This document shows positions 41,745 to 53,399 of a stretch of DNA of 64,000 bases, piece by piece; position 1 is the first letter of the stretch; each line of letters begins with the position of its first letter. The translations under genes and the position numbers were made by a program. The notes below the pieces were generated by a model that saw nothing but the letters and a program-made list of their open reading frames with translations, was not told the origin of the DNA and ran no database searches. This DNA comes from Prorocentrum cordatum. Lineage: Eukaryota > Sar > Dinophyceae > Prorocentrales > Prorocentraceae. The stretch is taken from positions 87,501 through 151,500 of the forward strand of contig CAUYUJ010014563.1 in the NCBI GenBank assembly GCA_963575745.1, read 5' to 3'.

Positions 41745-42550
41745 ACTCTGGAAAATTGCCGCCCTTTTCCTCCTGAACCCGGGGGTCCCCCCCCCTCCGA
41801 AAATCCCCCCCCCTGCTGGACCCCCCCCCCCCTTCCCCCGGCAAACCCCCCCCCTCCCCTAACCCCTCCCCCCCCCCCCGGCCCTCGAACTCGAAAACCG
41901 GGGGGGGGTTACTACCGGTTCGAACCCCTCCCCCCTCGAAAACCGGCCGGAGGGGGGGGTCACTTCCAATTCGAACCACTGAGCTGTCCCACTTTTCCCA
42001 CCACTGTCCCCACTGTCCCCACCACTGTCCCCACCGTACCTCTGTCCCATTGTCCCACCGCCGTCCTCGCCACCGCCTTCACCACTGTCCCCACCACCAC
42101 TGTACCCTCCACTGTCCTACTGTTTCCACCACATTCCCACTGTCCCCACACCACTGTCCCCACCACCACCGTCCCCACCACTGTCCCACTGTCCCCACTG
42201 TTCCCACCATTGTCCTCACCATTGTCCCCACCACTACCGTCCCCACCACTGTCCCACTGTCCCCACCACTGTCCCGCTGTCCCCTCACCACTGTCCCCAC
42301 CACCACCGTTCCCACCACTGTCCGCACCCCCCCTCGGTTTTCGAGGGGGGGGGGGGTTCGAACCGGTAGTGACCCCCCCCGGTTTTCGAGTTCGAGGGAG
42401 GGGGGGGGGGTTCGAACCGGTAGTGACCCCCCCCCATTTTCATGATGAACTGGGGGGGGGGGAGGGGTTCGAACCAGTAGTGACCCCCCCCGATTTTCCG
42501 GAGGGGGGGGGGAGGGGTTCGAACCGGTAGTGACCCCCCCCCCCGGTTTT
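41745..42550. repeat. C/G-homopolymer and TTCGAACCGGT array around a CCACTGTCCCC minisatellite
   Basis: 41745-41975 is C-run rich with CCGGTTCGAACCCC. 41985-42325 is a minisatellite of CCACCACTGTCCCCA-type units. 42328-42545 has four copies, 50-56 bp apart, of GGTTCGAACCGGTAGTGACC followed by C-runs and GGTTTTCGAG. The left and right parts are in opposite orientation, making a large imperfect inverted repeat. Confidence 0.85.
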
Positions 42551-42559
42551 CCGCCAGCA

Positions 42560-43130
42560 GCGGTAGAACACGCTCTTTCGTATCTAGGCATCCGACCATG
42601 TTATATGTTTCATCCGCGGCTCCAGAGCTCGAAATCTAGGAAAAAACGCCGGGGATGCAATACATGGCATCGTCGGAGATCTGGACTTTTCTGCGCCGCC
42701 CACCCGGCGGGAGTTCCCTGGCTGGGGGCGCTCGATCAGGATATCGTCCTCCGCGCCGTCCCACTCCCCGGGCTCGCAGTCGTCCTCGTCCTCGGGCCGG
42801 ACGCCGCCAGGAGGTGCCCATGCGCCGAAGCTTGTGGATGCCATGACAATGGACACTCTAAAAATCCGATCATAGAGTTCAACATGTGTTTAAAATGTGC
42901 AAAAAACATTTTTAGACATCTGGAAATTATTTGGCAGCATGCTTCCTCTCCATTAAGCGACTTCCACAAGCCGAAGCTTCCAGAGCACTGCCAAGGGCCA
43001 AAAGCGGGCCCCCGAGAGAGCGGCTGACACGCACAGTCTCTCTGCCCGTGCTCGGGCGCTGGCAGCTGTCCAACTCCACCCCTCGTCCGAGGTCCGCGGT
43101 CCTCCCCTCCCTTTTCCTCTCCTCCCCCCT
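42560..43130. other. No gene recognised
   Basis: Unassigned sequence. Short frames on both strands without a domain. Confidence 0.35.
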
Positions 43131-43132
43131 CT

Positions 43133-43230
43133 CCTCCTCCTCCTCCTCCTCCTCCTCCTCCACCTCCTACTCATCCTCCTCCTCCTCCTCTCTCCTCCTC
43201 CTCCTCCTCCTCCTCCTCCTCCACGTCCTC
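43133..43230. repeat. TCC tract
   Basis: (TCC)n with CACCTCCTACTCA interruptions. Confidence 0.9.
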
Positions 43231-43539
43231 CTCCTCACGGGATCTAGTCCTCGCGATTGGCAAACTTGAAGTCAGCGGCGCCCCCATCCATCCGGCCTCC
43301 CAAATCGACGATGCATCGGCGATGCGGCGCGGTCTTCTGACCCCACCTACACGGACCCCATTCGGGGGACCCCGAATCCACCTCACCCCTGCCAGCACCC
43401 CCAGGCTGCCTTCGCCTACACGCACCGTGAGGCTCACCGACTGCGAAACCCAGACTGCAGCAAACGCCTGCCGTGACGTAACGACGCCGGCTCCAGCTCG
43501 TGACACCGTAGTGAGGGGCAACGTCAGTGGGGGGAAGTG

Positions 43540-43690
43540 GCTCACGGAGGGGGGCATCGACCTGGGATTGGCGATACATCGCCGATAGACTGGTGGTACG
43601 CCCCCGATCGCGAAACCGAGCGCGCCTGAGCGGGGTGGGCTGTCGGCCCCCTATCGGAGATCAATGGGCGATGATGGGGCCGACGTATCC
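43540..43690 (+). repeat. Dispersed repeat, partner of 15815-15965
   Basis: Diverged copy with CATCGACCTGGGATTGGCGA and GATACATCGCCGAT in the same order as 15835-15875. Confidence 0.5.
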
Positions 43691-44005
43691 GCCCTGACCC
43701 TATCACCCGAATGATCATCGTCGCCTGGTTTTCAGGTCATACCAGGGGTCTCCGGCGGCCGGTAGCTAGAACACCTCCAAGGACCGACGAAAACGTCAGA
43801 AAATTGCCCCTAACGCCGCCCCTAACGCTGCCCCTTACGCGGAACGGCTCAGACTCGAGCGATCTCCTCCGTCGGAAGCCCTCCAGGGATTGCCGCCGCC
43901 ATCAATTTGCGAGGCGAAAATGTATCCAGAACCACCGCCTGGGAGATCGTCTTCGGGGAGGTCGGCAGGCGGTGGGTACGGATAGGTGTGGTCCCCTGAA
44001 GCTCC

Positions 44006-44550
44006 ATACACATACATACATACATACATCCATACATACATCCATGCATGCATGCATGCATGCATGCATGCATACATACATGCATGCATGCATGCAGGCA
44101 GGCAGGCAGGCAGGCATACCTACATGCATGCATGCATGCATGCATGCAGGCAGGCATACATACATACATACATGCATGCATACATGCATGCATGCATGCA
44201 TACATACATGCATACATACATGCATGCATGCATACACACATACATACATGCATACATACAGACATATGCATGCATGCATACAGACATACAGACATACAGA
44301 CATACAGACATACAGACATACAGACATACATACATACAGCGTACATACATACATTCAGTTGTACATACATGCATGCATACATGCATGCAGTCATACAGGC
44401 ATACATGCATGCGTGTATGCATACATACATATGCATGGTTGTGTGTATGTATACATGTGTGTATGCATGTATACATGCATGTACGTATGCATGCATGCGT
44501 GAATGGTTGCATGCATGCATGTATATATATATATATATATACACACACTC
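44006..44550. repeat. CATA/CATG/CAGA tetranucleotide microsatellite
   Basis: Mixed blocks of (CATA)n, (CATG)n, (CAGG)n and (CAGACATA)n, ending in (TA)n at about 44520-44540. His/Thr/Tyr/Ile and Met/Cys/Val frames are artefacts. Confidence 0.95.
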
Positions 44551-44639
44551 AGAACTATGGATACGCAATAATGTGTCTACACACATACATACTCATATCC
44601 ATGCGTACCTATATACATACTGGCCTACACATGTTTTCG

Positions 44640-45990
44640 TCAGCGGCGGGGCAGACTTGGCTGCACCAGCGATGAAAGCAACGCGGGGGCACCGGGGCGC
44701 GAATTGGCCAGCGTGCGCGAGCGGGGAAAGGACAGACAGGGCGGCCGCGGGGGGGGGGGAGCGGAGGCCGCTCGGGGGCAGACGGGTCGGCACCTGAGCT
44801 GCTGGCCGGCGGGGACCACGGCAGCTGCTGGGCCGCAGCGTCGGGGCACCCACGGGCGCAGGCGGGGCCCGGCGCGGGCCTGCTGCAAGCGTGCGAAACC
44901 AAAGACCGTCGACGAAGGGCGCGAGGCGCGAAGCCGACGGGCGGAGGCCGCAGCCGCCCAGGTGGGTGGCGCCGGCAAGGTGCGTCAAGTACAGTGCAGT
45001 CCGAATCAAACGTTCAACTGCCCCCAGCAAAATGCCTGCTGAGCCTGCGGGGGGAAACAGGCGGCAAAACCCGGACCAGGTTCCCGACAGCGAGGGGAGG
45101 CTGCCAGCGGCGGCAGCTCCGCGCACGCCATGGCGGCGCGCGAGGGAGGGTGGGGAAAGCGAGCGGAGGGGGAGGCGGGGAAGAGGGCGGAGAGGGGAGG
45201 AGCGCCCCGCCTGTGGGGAGATCCCCGCAGGCGGGGCGGCAGCGCCAGCGCTGGCGCCAAGCGTCCAGACGGCGGCGGCCCGCGCACTGTGCTGCGCGGG
45301 CGTCTGCAGTGCCCACGGTGGCAGGTGTGGGCTGCTGTCGCGCCTCGGGCTGCCAGTTGCAGGCAGCGAAGGGGCGTGCCAGTGTCAAAACTGTGGCTGA
45401 GGCCGAAGGCCATGTGCTGCCAGGGTGGACAGCGCAGGCCAAGGCTGGAGGCACCGAATCGGTGCAGAGAAAGCGAATGCTGGCAGGGGCTGGGACAGCC
45501 GCGTGCTGCCGGGGTGGAAAGCACGCGGCCACGCCAGGCGTGTCAAAACTGTGACCGTGGCCGAGAGGCCCCACTGCCGGGGGGGACAACGTGGACCGAG
45601 TCAGGGGCACCTCATCGGCGCAAGGACTGCTGCAGAGAGGCGGCGGGGGCCGCGGGGGCCGCGCGCGGCCAGGGTGGGCAGCGTGCGGCCGAGAGGACAG
45701 GGAAGCAGAGGGGGGGCGGGGGGGGGGGGGCAGAACGTGGAAAGGTGCCGCGCGCCGCCTGGGTGGTTGGCGCGTGGCAACCAGGTCCGCCGGGTTGCTC
45801 AGAGGTGGATGGAGTCGATAGGAAGATGGCCCTGGGACAGCAGGCGCCCCCGTGGTCCAGCGCACTGAGGGCGGGCGCGGGCGGCGCTGGAGGGGCCCGC
45901 GCCCGTGGTCCGTCGCAGGGCGCGGCAGGGCCCTGGCGCCATTGCCAGATGCAGTGGTTCGCTCTGGCGCGGCCAAGGCGCAAGGTTTCA
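44640..45990. other. Very GC-rich region, no gene assigned
   Basis: Many overlapping frames are open on both strands because of high GC. Between about 45400 and 45790 there are degenerate repeats of a GTGCTGCCGGGGTGGA-type motif roughly every 75-90 bp (near 45413, 45500, 45577, 45663 and 45755). I see no domain. Confidence 0.4.
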
Positions 45991-45994
45991 GAGG

Positions 45995-48900
45995 TTATGG
46001 GAAGCCTGCGGCGTCGGGGAGGCGCTGCCTGAATCGGTCGTTGTTGGGCCAGGCGGGGCCCGCGCACCTCTTGCCCTTCCCGACCGCGTCGTGGGCCTTT
46101 TCCTTGCACTGACCCTTGTCCCGGTTCTGCTCGTTGCGTCGTACATGTGTCTCCCAGGCGGCGTCCCAATCCACGTTGACACCACGTGTTCTGCAGATTC
46201 TGCGGATGTCGAACTCCTGGTCGTACATCTGGAGCAGCAAGTCCCGGCAGAAGTGGTCGTGCCCGCGAGGGTCGTAGGCGCCCCTTACGGGTCGGTTATC
46301 CCTGGCATCGCAGAGAGCGTTCCATCCATCAACGAACATGGCGCCAGTGCCCCGTTTTCATCCTGTTGACAACCTCCTGCCACGTCTCCTGGCGCTTGGC
46401 CCTGTAGGTCCACGCGCGATGCCAGCTGATCTGCGCCCGAGGGACCCTGTAGAGCATGTCCTGGGGGTCGCGATGGCGAGTATATTCAAAGTCGATATGC
46501 GGGGTTCTCTGCCGCCTATGCCGCGGAGGCGATTCTTGGACGGCGATGCCCAGGCGCGGTGCCGCCGAGAGCTTCCTCCTCCTCGATAGCCAGACTCAGC
46601 ACTGGCGTGTGCCGCATCGGCCACCCGGGGCCGGCCCTGCCCTTGCTCTGACGTCCTGGGTGCCTGCCGTGTTCTGCCCTCGTCAGGTCAGTCTCCTGCG
46701 CCCCGTCCTGCGACCAGCTCGGTGCGGTGGTCGCTGCGGTTGGGCGCGCCGGTCTCCACCTCCTCGGCAGTTCTGGCCTTCGCAGCCTGACGTTGCCGCG
46801 GCTGTTGGGGGGGGTGGCGGAGGGGGTCGATCGGGGCCGGGGCTGGAGATCCTGGTCTGGGCATGGGGGTCAGAGTGAGGTTCACTGCTGGGGCCTGCTT
46901 GTGGGCCCTGATCGCTGTCCTCCGCAGCGGGCGAGAAATCAACTTCGGAGATGGCGCGCGGGGGGAAGGGGCGGGCGGGCGGTCGGCCTCAGTGGGCCAG
47001 GGGGCGAGAGCTGCAGGGCGGTCGGAGTGGACCCCTGGGCCTGCGCCTGCTGGGCCTCCAGCTGGCCCGCTGGCCTCTCCGAGGGCTTGGTCGCGCGGGG
47101 GGTCCGGTTGAGGCAGAGCTGCGCCCCTCGGCCTGCGGGCCTGTCCTGATTCTGTTGCGGATGGACTCGACAGTGGGATTGTGGGCGCGGCATGGAATGC
47201 CATGCACCAGCTGAGGTGACCTTAGGTCCTAAATCCCCGGCGCGGCAAGGAAGCAGGCGAGGCGCTGCTGCCCGTACTTGTTGGGGTCTCTGAGGTCCCG
47301 AAACAGCTGGGGATGGCTGGCGTGTAAGAAAACAGCCTACTCGTCAGCCAGGAAGTCGGCCTCGCTTCCAGATGAGCGCTCCTTCTGCTTGATATGGTAG
47401 CTTTCCACGCGCGCTAGGGCAGCCCGTCTTCCGTCCCAAGGGCGTCCGCCAGGTACTCCGTTGTCCGGAATGGTCGGGCCGTAGCTGCTGATGAGGAAGC
47501 TCTTGCAGTCGTCCTCTGTCCACGCCGGGGGGCCCCTCGGGGCGCCGCGCGAGCCGTCTGAGCGGGGTCGCTGTTGCTGCAGGTCCTCGGCCCACTGCCG
47601 CCAAGTCTCTTCGACGCCGTCGTCCAATGCCTGGGCGCGTCGGGCCATCGCGTGGGCAATCGTGTCATCTGCCTTTCCCTTCCTTGGGCCCGGGCTGATC
47701 GGTGCAGCGGGTTGCAAGGGGGCCCACTGAACGGATAGCAAGCCAGGGGCAGGGGGGGGGCCGGTAGGTCGGGTAGGTCTGCGAGGATTCCACTGGCGCT
47801 GCTATGGGTCGGTCTGCGTTGGGGCACGCGGCTTGTCCTCACCTGGGTCTCCCTCTCCTGGCCTGGGCGGGGAGGATCTGCCCGCCGGGGCATCGGGCTG
47901 CGCTGGGTCCAGCGCCCCCGGCGCGACTCCCTGAGCGCGAGCGCGTCGCCATCCGCGGTCCGGCGGCGGGGCGGGGCCCTCTGAGCGGCTGCCGTCCTTC
48001 CTGCTTCCGGGATTCCGGGCCCTTCGTCGCCCATGCCCAGGGAGGGCGCGGCAGGTGACTTGCCGCGTGGCCCGGTGTCGCGGCATCTACGGCCACAGGG
48101 GTCGCTACTTGTCCTGCGCGTTCGCTCTCCCAGGGAAAGTGGTGGTCTGCTTCCACGGCCGGGCCCCCTCGAAGGCGGTCTCCACCGGCCCCGGGGCCGG
48201 CTTCCTCTGCCCTCGTGGGACCTGGCTTTGCCAGGGTGGGTGGCCGTGCGCGCGGGGGCAGGCCATGCCATCGCGATCGGGGGGCTTAGCGCGGCCCTGG
48301 GTGGGACGCGCAGCCCGCCTGGCGAAGTGGGCCCTCTCGGCCCCGCGGGGTGGCCGCCCTCGGCTGGCCTGTCCTGGGCGACGGTCCCCATGCAGACCCC
48401 GAGCGGGTCCAAGAGTGCCTGGGCCATCACGCGCTGGTCTCTTGCATCCGCTAGCTGGTTGATAGCCCGCGCGGGCGTGGGAGGGCGTGCCAGGGGCGGA
48501 CTCCGCGCGGGGAGAGGCGGAGGTGGGGGCCGCGATCGCTGGGGCGGAGCGTCTGGGCACACCTTGGTGCCGCCCCTGGTTAGCATCTGCACCGCGCCGT
48601 AAGGTCGCGCGTTCCAGGTCGACCATGCAACGCTCGCAGTACCAGGCGGCGTTCCACTGCATGCCCGCGAAGAAGCTCACCCAGTCGAGCAAGGGCGGGT
48701 GGCCCTGGCCGGGGGATGCCGAGTCGGCTGCGCCGGGGCGGAAGATGAACGTGCCAATCGGCCTTTGCCCGCACTTCCACTCGTGCGGAGGGGCGGTGCT
48801 GGGGCAGCGCTCAGCGGTCGCACTTTTTCTCCCCCCCGTGCGTAGCAGCCTTCCCTCCAAACCTGTCGTCCTCGGCGCGCTGGGTCGGCGTGGTGGCGCG

Positions 48901-49260
48901 CGCCGCGACTGAGTCGCGCATGCTTTCACGAGGCAATAGGAGCTGCCAGAGTGGCGTCCAGGCGTCGGGGAGGGGGGTCCTAAGGCGCCGCCGGAAGCTC
49001 CTTCGGTCCCTGAGTTGTCGCGGAGGAAACTGGCGAGTTTCGTCCCCTGCGGCGCGACTTGTCCCTTGGCCTCCAGGATGGACCTTCAGCAGGAGGTGCA
49101 CATCCACCGGCAGTCGACTCCCCGCTCGTAGAGCTCTAAGCGGCTGGCTGCTAGGGTTCTGCGGACCTCTGCGTCGACCCAGGCACCTCCTTCGGCCCTG
49201 CGTGGATCGTAGGGGCCCTTCCGGCACTCGTCGCAGCAGACCTGCGGCGGCTGAGCAATC
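45995..49260 (-). pseudogene. Unrecognised Cys-containing protein, fragmented on the minus strand
   Basis: Protein-like stretches occur in order on the minus strand, in different frames. Near 49240: VCCDECRKGPYDPRRAEGGA, then CRWMCTSC, two CxxC-like pairs. 48800-48600: CGQRPIGTFIFRPG and FFAGMQWNAAWYCERCMVDL, another CxxC. 47740-47340: DDTIAHAMARRAQALDD, VEETWRQWAEDLQQQ and WTEDDCKSFLISSYGP. 46760-46420: the part shared with 6510-6845, including ISWHRAWTYRAKRQETWQEV. 46330-46000: NALCDARDNRPVRGAYDPRG, FCRDLLLQMYDQEFDIRR and WDAAWETHVRRNEQNRDKG. The YDPRG/YDPRR wording recurs at both ends. Frame changes mean either introns I cannot place or decay. Zinc binding is plausible; function is unknown. 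Confidence 0.5.
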
Positions 49261-49273
49261 GGCAAACGTCTAA

Positions 49274-49367
49274 ACTACATACATACATACATACATACAT
49301 ACATACATACATACATACATACATACATACATACATACATACATACATACATACATACATACATACA

Positions 49368-49399
<32 letters not shown>

Positions 49400-49660
49400 C
49401 ATACATACATACATACATACATACATACATACATACATACATACATACATACATACATACATACATACATACATACATACATACATACATACATACATTA
49501 CATACATACATACATACATACATACATGCATACATACATACATACATACATGCATGCATGCATGCATGCATGCATGCATGCATACATACATACATACATG
49601 CATACATGCATGCATGCATGCATGCATGCATACATACATACACCCATACATCCACACATC
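49274..49660. repeat. ACAT tetranucleotide microsatellite
   Basis: Nearly pure (ACAT)n for about 225 bp, then mixed (CATA)/(CATG) to about 49640, grading into imperfect repeats to about 49800. Open frames here are artefacts. Confidence 0.95.
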
Positions 49661-49804
49661 GAGGCACCTATACATGCATATACATGTGTGTATCTGTGTA
49701 AAAACACACGTTCATTTACATATGCATGTACAAATCCATATCCATATACATATACACATGGATACACACATACAAATACAAATACAAATGCACACACCTA
49801 TGAA

Positions 49805-50085
49805 AAAAAACAGCCTCATGATCAGGGACCAACATTTTGTCGACGATCGCACCTGTCCTGTCTATAGCCTGTGGGCTCCAAGCTGGCCATTTGTCTGAAG
49901 CCCGCCTGACGCGGGGCCCACCGTTTTGCCAGCGCGCGTGGCCGCGCGCTTCACCAGCTACCCAAACATTAAATGTCACGGGTAGCTCGGCACCGCCACG
50001 GGCTCCTGAGGGGCTAGCGTTGAGCCGCGGTGGCGAGTAGTTCCGCTTCGCTCCTGAGGGGCTGGCGTCAAACCCGTCCAGAGCC
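49805..50085. other. No gene; short duplication near the right end
   Basis: GCTCCTGAGGGGCT recurs at about 50004 and 50051, just before the first open frame of the retroelement. It might be part of a 5' non-coding region. Confidence 0.4.
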
Positions 50086-50088
50086 GAG

Positions 50089-51216
50089 ATGGGACGAAAG
50101 TCGCGCGGGGCCGACTCGTCACGGGTTAGCTTCGGCGACCTCGACTTCTTCTCTCCTCGTGAGCGCTTTCAGCCTGAGTGGGCTGAGGGGCTGAGCGCGG
50201 GCAAGCTTGTCATCGCCAAGAACTACGACACCGATTGGGGTCAGCAGGGCATGATCGTCATCAAAATCACGGGCGTGCTGGCCGACGCACCGACGGGCTT
50301 GGCTGTCTCAGCCATCTGCTGCGGGGCGTCCGACGAGTACTACAAATGGTACTTGGACGACCTCAAGAAGAAGGGCCGCGACATCATCTACCATTTCTGC
50401 TACCGCACGGCGCGAGAGTGCAAGTTCTCGCGGCCGCACAAGGAGGTCCTCCACGTCGACCTCTGAAGGCCCTTCAGGCCCAGCGAGGCCCACAAGAACA
50501 AGTGGGTCGACCTCAAGATGGCCGGCCTGCGCCCCGAGAGCCCCGACAATCCGAGCGGCCGCCGCGGGGCCATGGGGAGCTCGCCAGCACGAGGCCTTCG
50601 GCGACGAGCGCGACGCAGACGACGGCGAAGAGCCAGCAGGGGCCGGCCAGCAGGACCGCCGCCCGGCGCTCCGCAATCCGCGCGAACGGGGGGGCGTCCG
50701 AGGGGCCGCGACCCAGAAGGCAGGAGTCGCGCTGCCGCGGGCACCCGTTCGAGGAGGCACCTCGAGAACCTCGGAGAGGCTTCGCGTCGTGATCCTGGCG
50801 CCCCCGACCACCGTCGTCGCAGGCTGGAGACCCCCCCCAAGGACCGGCGCGCAAGGCGCGACGAGGACGACAGGCGCTCAGCCCCGGAGCGGCGGCCTGA
50901 GAGGTCGCGGCTGGGCGACGTCGTGGCAGAGCGGGCGCAGGCCCGGGGCGTTGGGAGCCGCCGCGGCAGGTCCGACCGCGAGCCCGAGGCTCGAGGCAGT
51001 CGGAGGGGCCGCGACGACCACGACGGCAAGGTTACGACGACCCACCGCGGCGCAGGAGCCCTCCTCGGGGCGTGCGCCGCCGCTGCTACGAGCCAGACGA
51101 GTCGGGGGAAGAAGTCGGAGGACCAGGCAGTGGAGGGGCCAAGCGCGTGGACATCACCAGGATCTGGAAGCGCCAGCTGGGGCGCCTCTCCGAGGAAACG
51201 CCCGAACGGATGCTGA
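50089..51216 (+). pseudogene. Retroelement N-terminal domain and basic linker
   Basis: 50089-50466 encodes 125 residues: FGDLDFFSPRERFQPEWAEG, AKNYDTDWGQQGMIVIKITG, AVSAICCGASDEYYKWYLDD, ECKFSRPHKEVLHVDL. After TGA at 50464-50466 the same frame continues (RPFRPSEAHKNKWVDLKMAG) into a long Arg/Gly/Asp-rich linker to 51216. An uninterrupted frame beyond the stop suggests a recent nonsense change or read-through. The N-terminal domain is unrecognised; its position and the basic linker would suit a nucleic-acid-binding gag-like protein. Confidence 0.5.
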
Positions 51217-51579
51217 ACGTGCTCGGCCGCCTCCTCCAAGAACGTTCAGGCCGTCGCGCAGGCCTACGTCCACCAGGCGATCTTCCACGAGCACCCGCGC
51301 GAGAAGATGGGCCTCCGCAACTCCCAGGAGCTCCTCACTCGGGCCTTCTTCGCGGACCCGGTCCTCAAGGGGGACGTGGAGGCCGCGCAGCACGTCGTGC
51401 TCCAGCGCCTCAAGGCGCTCGAACGAAGCATCGTCGACGGGAACTGGAACGTCGCCCGCCGGTGCGAGCTCATCCCCACCAGCGAGGCGCACCTCGCGCC
51501 GCGGTCCGAGGCCCTGTCGGCCTCGAAGCTCGAGCGGTCGGAACGGGAGCTGCGCAAGCAGAGGACGAGGGGGGACTGA
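51072..51579 (+). pseudogene. Retroelement helical domain
   Basis: It starts in one frame (WKRQLGRLSEETPERMLNVL) and shifts near 51235 to the frame ending with TGA at 51577-51579: KNVQAVAQAYVHQAIFHEHP, MGLRNSQELLTRAFFADPVL, VEAAQHVVLQRLKALERSIV, ARRCELIPTSEAHL. It is predominantly helical. I recall similar sequence beside RT genes in dinoflagellates but know no named function. Confidence 0.45.
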
Positions 51580-52398
51580 TCCGACGCGCAGCCCAAGCCA
51601 TCGGCGGGCGGCGCCGAGACGCAGGCACGAAAGCAGGCCCTTTCGCCGTCTGCTCCTGCAGGGCCTTCTATGCCGGCACCGGCAGCCAAGGCAGCGGCGT
51701 CTCGTCGAGCCCGCTTCGCGCCGCGCCGTTCCCAGGCGAAGCAGGGAACGCATCCCTGGAGGAAGAGGTAGAGTGGCTGCGCGCTCTTGCTCGCCTGCAG
51801 TTCGTGGCGCCTGGCGGCATTGCTTACGAGGCCGGAGGCTAGTATGCGACTTCGGATCCCAGCGCTGCCCTGCGGGCGCACTGGAGGTCTGTTCGGTGGC
51901 ACCACTTGGCCTTCACCCTCGTTTTGGCCGCTGCTGAGATTGCAGCTCAGACGCAAGCTCGCGCAGTACACGGACACCTTCAGCTCCCATGACGCTGGCA
52001 AGCTTTTGGCGGAACTCATTCACCAGAGGTACGGCGGTATCTCAGAATTTGTTCGCATCAATTTTGCATTGAAGACGACAGCCAACACGGCAGCCAAGGC
52101 TGGCCGATCGTCTGCCCCATGGATCGCGGAGCCAGCTAGTCGAAGTCTTCACCATTTTTTCGGCAACGCCAGACGTTCTACCTCTACCGCTGGAGGTGGC
52201 ACCAGTGGCGCCAGGGCAGAAGTGCCTCTCGGCTGCTGGGGGAGGCGTTGGTTCCTAAGGACCAGCACGCCAGAGAGCACGCCGATCTGAGGGCCATCAT
52301 CGCCGATCGTTTCACCAGAGTCTCCAGCCAGGAGAGCGCCGTCAGGGTCTGTGACATCTTCGCGAAGCTCGGCACGGAGCACCTAACCTACGCACGCG

Positions 52399-53193
52399 GT
52401 GGCCCTACCCGGCCGCACAGCCTCAGCCGTGCAGATCAAGCAAGGCTTGCCTCTGGAGGAGGCGGTCGGCTCGGTCGACTTGGTAGGCGTTGTCCCCGAC
52501 GAGGTGGCCAGATGGCTCAGCGACCCGGGCTCGGTCCTGAAGCCGCGCGCTGACTGGCCGCCTTACCATCCAGGGGCGAGAGCGAACGCAACGCAGAATG
52601 ATTGAGAGGAGGTCGTGCCGCTCCTCTTCCGCAGTGGGGGAGTGAGAGCCATTGGCGAGGACGAAATGTTCAGGCCGAGTGGCGTCCTCTGCCTCAACGG
52701 CGCGTTCGGGGTCGTCAGGCCCAAGGACGAGGTCACGCCGAGGGGGCCAGGGCTCAGGGCCATCGTCAACCTCATCCCGACTAACGCGTACATTTGCGAG
52801 CACCTCGGGGAGGTCGCTGACCTTCCCATGCCTGGCCAGTGGGTGTCGATCGTCTTACTGGAGGACGAACTCCTGTGGATCTCCAGCGACGACCAGAAGG
52901 GATCCTTCCACCTATACGGGGTGCCGCCTGTGTGGCACGGTTTCTTCGAGTTCGAGAAACGCGTTAGATGGAGCCTCGTGGGTACCGACACCGATGACCT
53001 TCCGTACGTCTGCATGACGGTCTGCCCTATGGGCTGGTTACTGGCCGTAAAGGCCATGCACGCCGCAGGTAGGTGGCTTGCCGCGCAGCCGCCGCCTGGT
53101 GGAGCTGGGCTCACCACCCAAGAACATCGAGGCAACCAGGCTTTTCCTGTGCGGAGGTCGGCCGCAGGCGCTTGGACTAGGAAATTGCACTAG
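52399..53193 (+). pseudogene. Dinoflagellate-type reverse transcriptase, truncated
   Basis: One frame with a TGA at 52603-52605. It reads VVPDEVARWLSDPGSVL, then LFRSGGVRAIGEDEMFRP, then LRAIVNLIPTNAYICEHL and LPMPGQWVSIVLLEDELL. SSDDQKGSFHLYGVPPVW corresponds to RT motif A (Asp followed by aromatic residues). YVCMTVCPMGWLLAVKAMHA corresponds to motif B (PMGW..A). Motif C is not present before the stop at 53193, where simple repeats begin, so the enzyme is truncated. Assignment by wording is fairly secure; phylogenetic class is not. Confidence 0.65.
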
Positions 53194-53343
53194 GAAGTTT
53201 CACCTGGAAGTTGTACTTTTACATTATATCACTAGGTTGCACTACGGAGTTGTACTACACTTTGTATTATTACTAGGGAGTTGTACCTGGGAGTTGTCCT
53301 AGGGACTTGTACTAGCGAGTTGTACTATCACTCGGGAGTTGCA
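53173..53343 (+). repeat. CTAGGGAGTTGTA minisatellite, block 1
   Basis: Degenerate repeats of ACTAGGGAGTTGTAC about every 18-20 bp, often with GTAC or CTAG palindromes. A second block lies at 54483-54715, about 1.1 kb away. Confidence 0.8.
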
Positions 53344-53399
53344 TCAAATCCGCCGACCCTGTCGGCGTGTGGAAGACGCATCCCGGTGTCGTCGTCTTG

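Larger units (their letters stand above)
50089..53193 (+). mobile_element. Decayed retroelement with dinoflagellate-type RT
   Basis: A series of plus-strand frames that read as one broken polyprotein: an N-terminal domain, a very basic linker, a helical domain ending in a stop at 51579, a poorly preserved stretch, and an RT at 52399-53193. In-frame TGA codons at 50464-50466 and 52603-52605 and several frameshifts break it. No LTRs, integrase or RNase H were found, so the class cannot be given. I recognise the RT wording as a type common in dinoflagellate genomes, from memory only. Confidence 0.6.

Noticed and set aside
44006-44797. Frames of 229-263 codons rich in HACIH or CMYV
   Set aside because: Tetranucleotide repeat artefacts.
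45014-46032. Plus and minus frames of about 300-320 codons in the GC-rich region
   Set aside because: Both strands are open, amino-acid composition is Gly/Arg/Ala/Pro only, and no domain is seen; the minus-strand protein signal starts only below 46340.
47414-48602. Minus frame of 392 codons and plus frames at 48033-48602
   Set aside because: Arg/Pro/Gly-rich by composition; I kept only the short protein-like stretches in the surrounding minus-strand feature.
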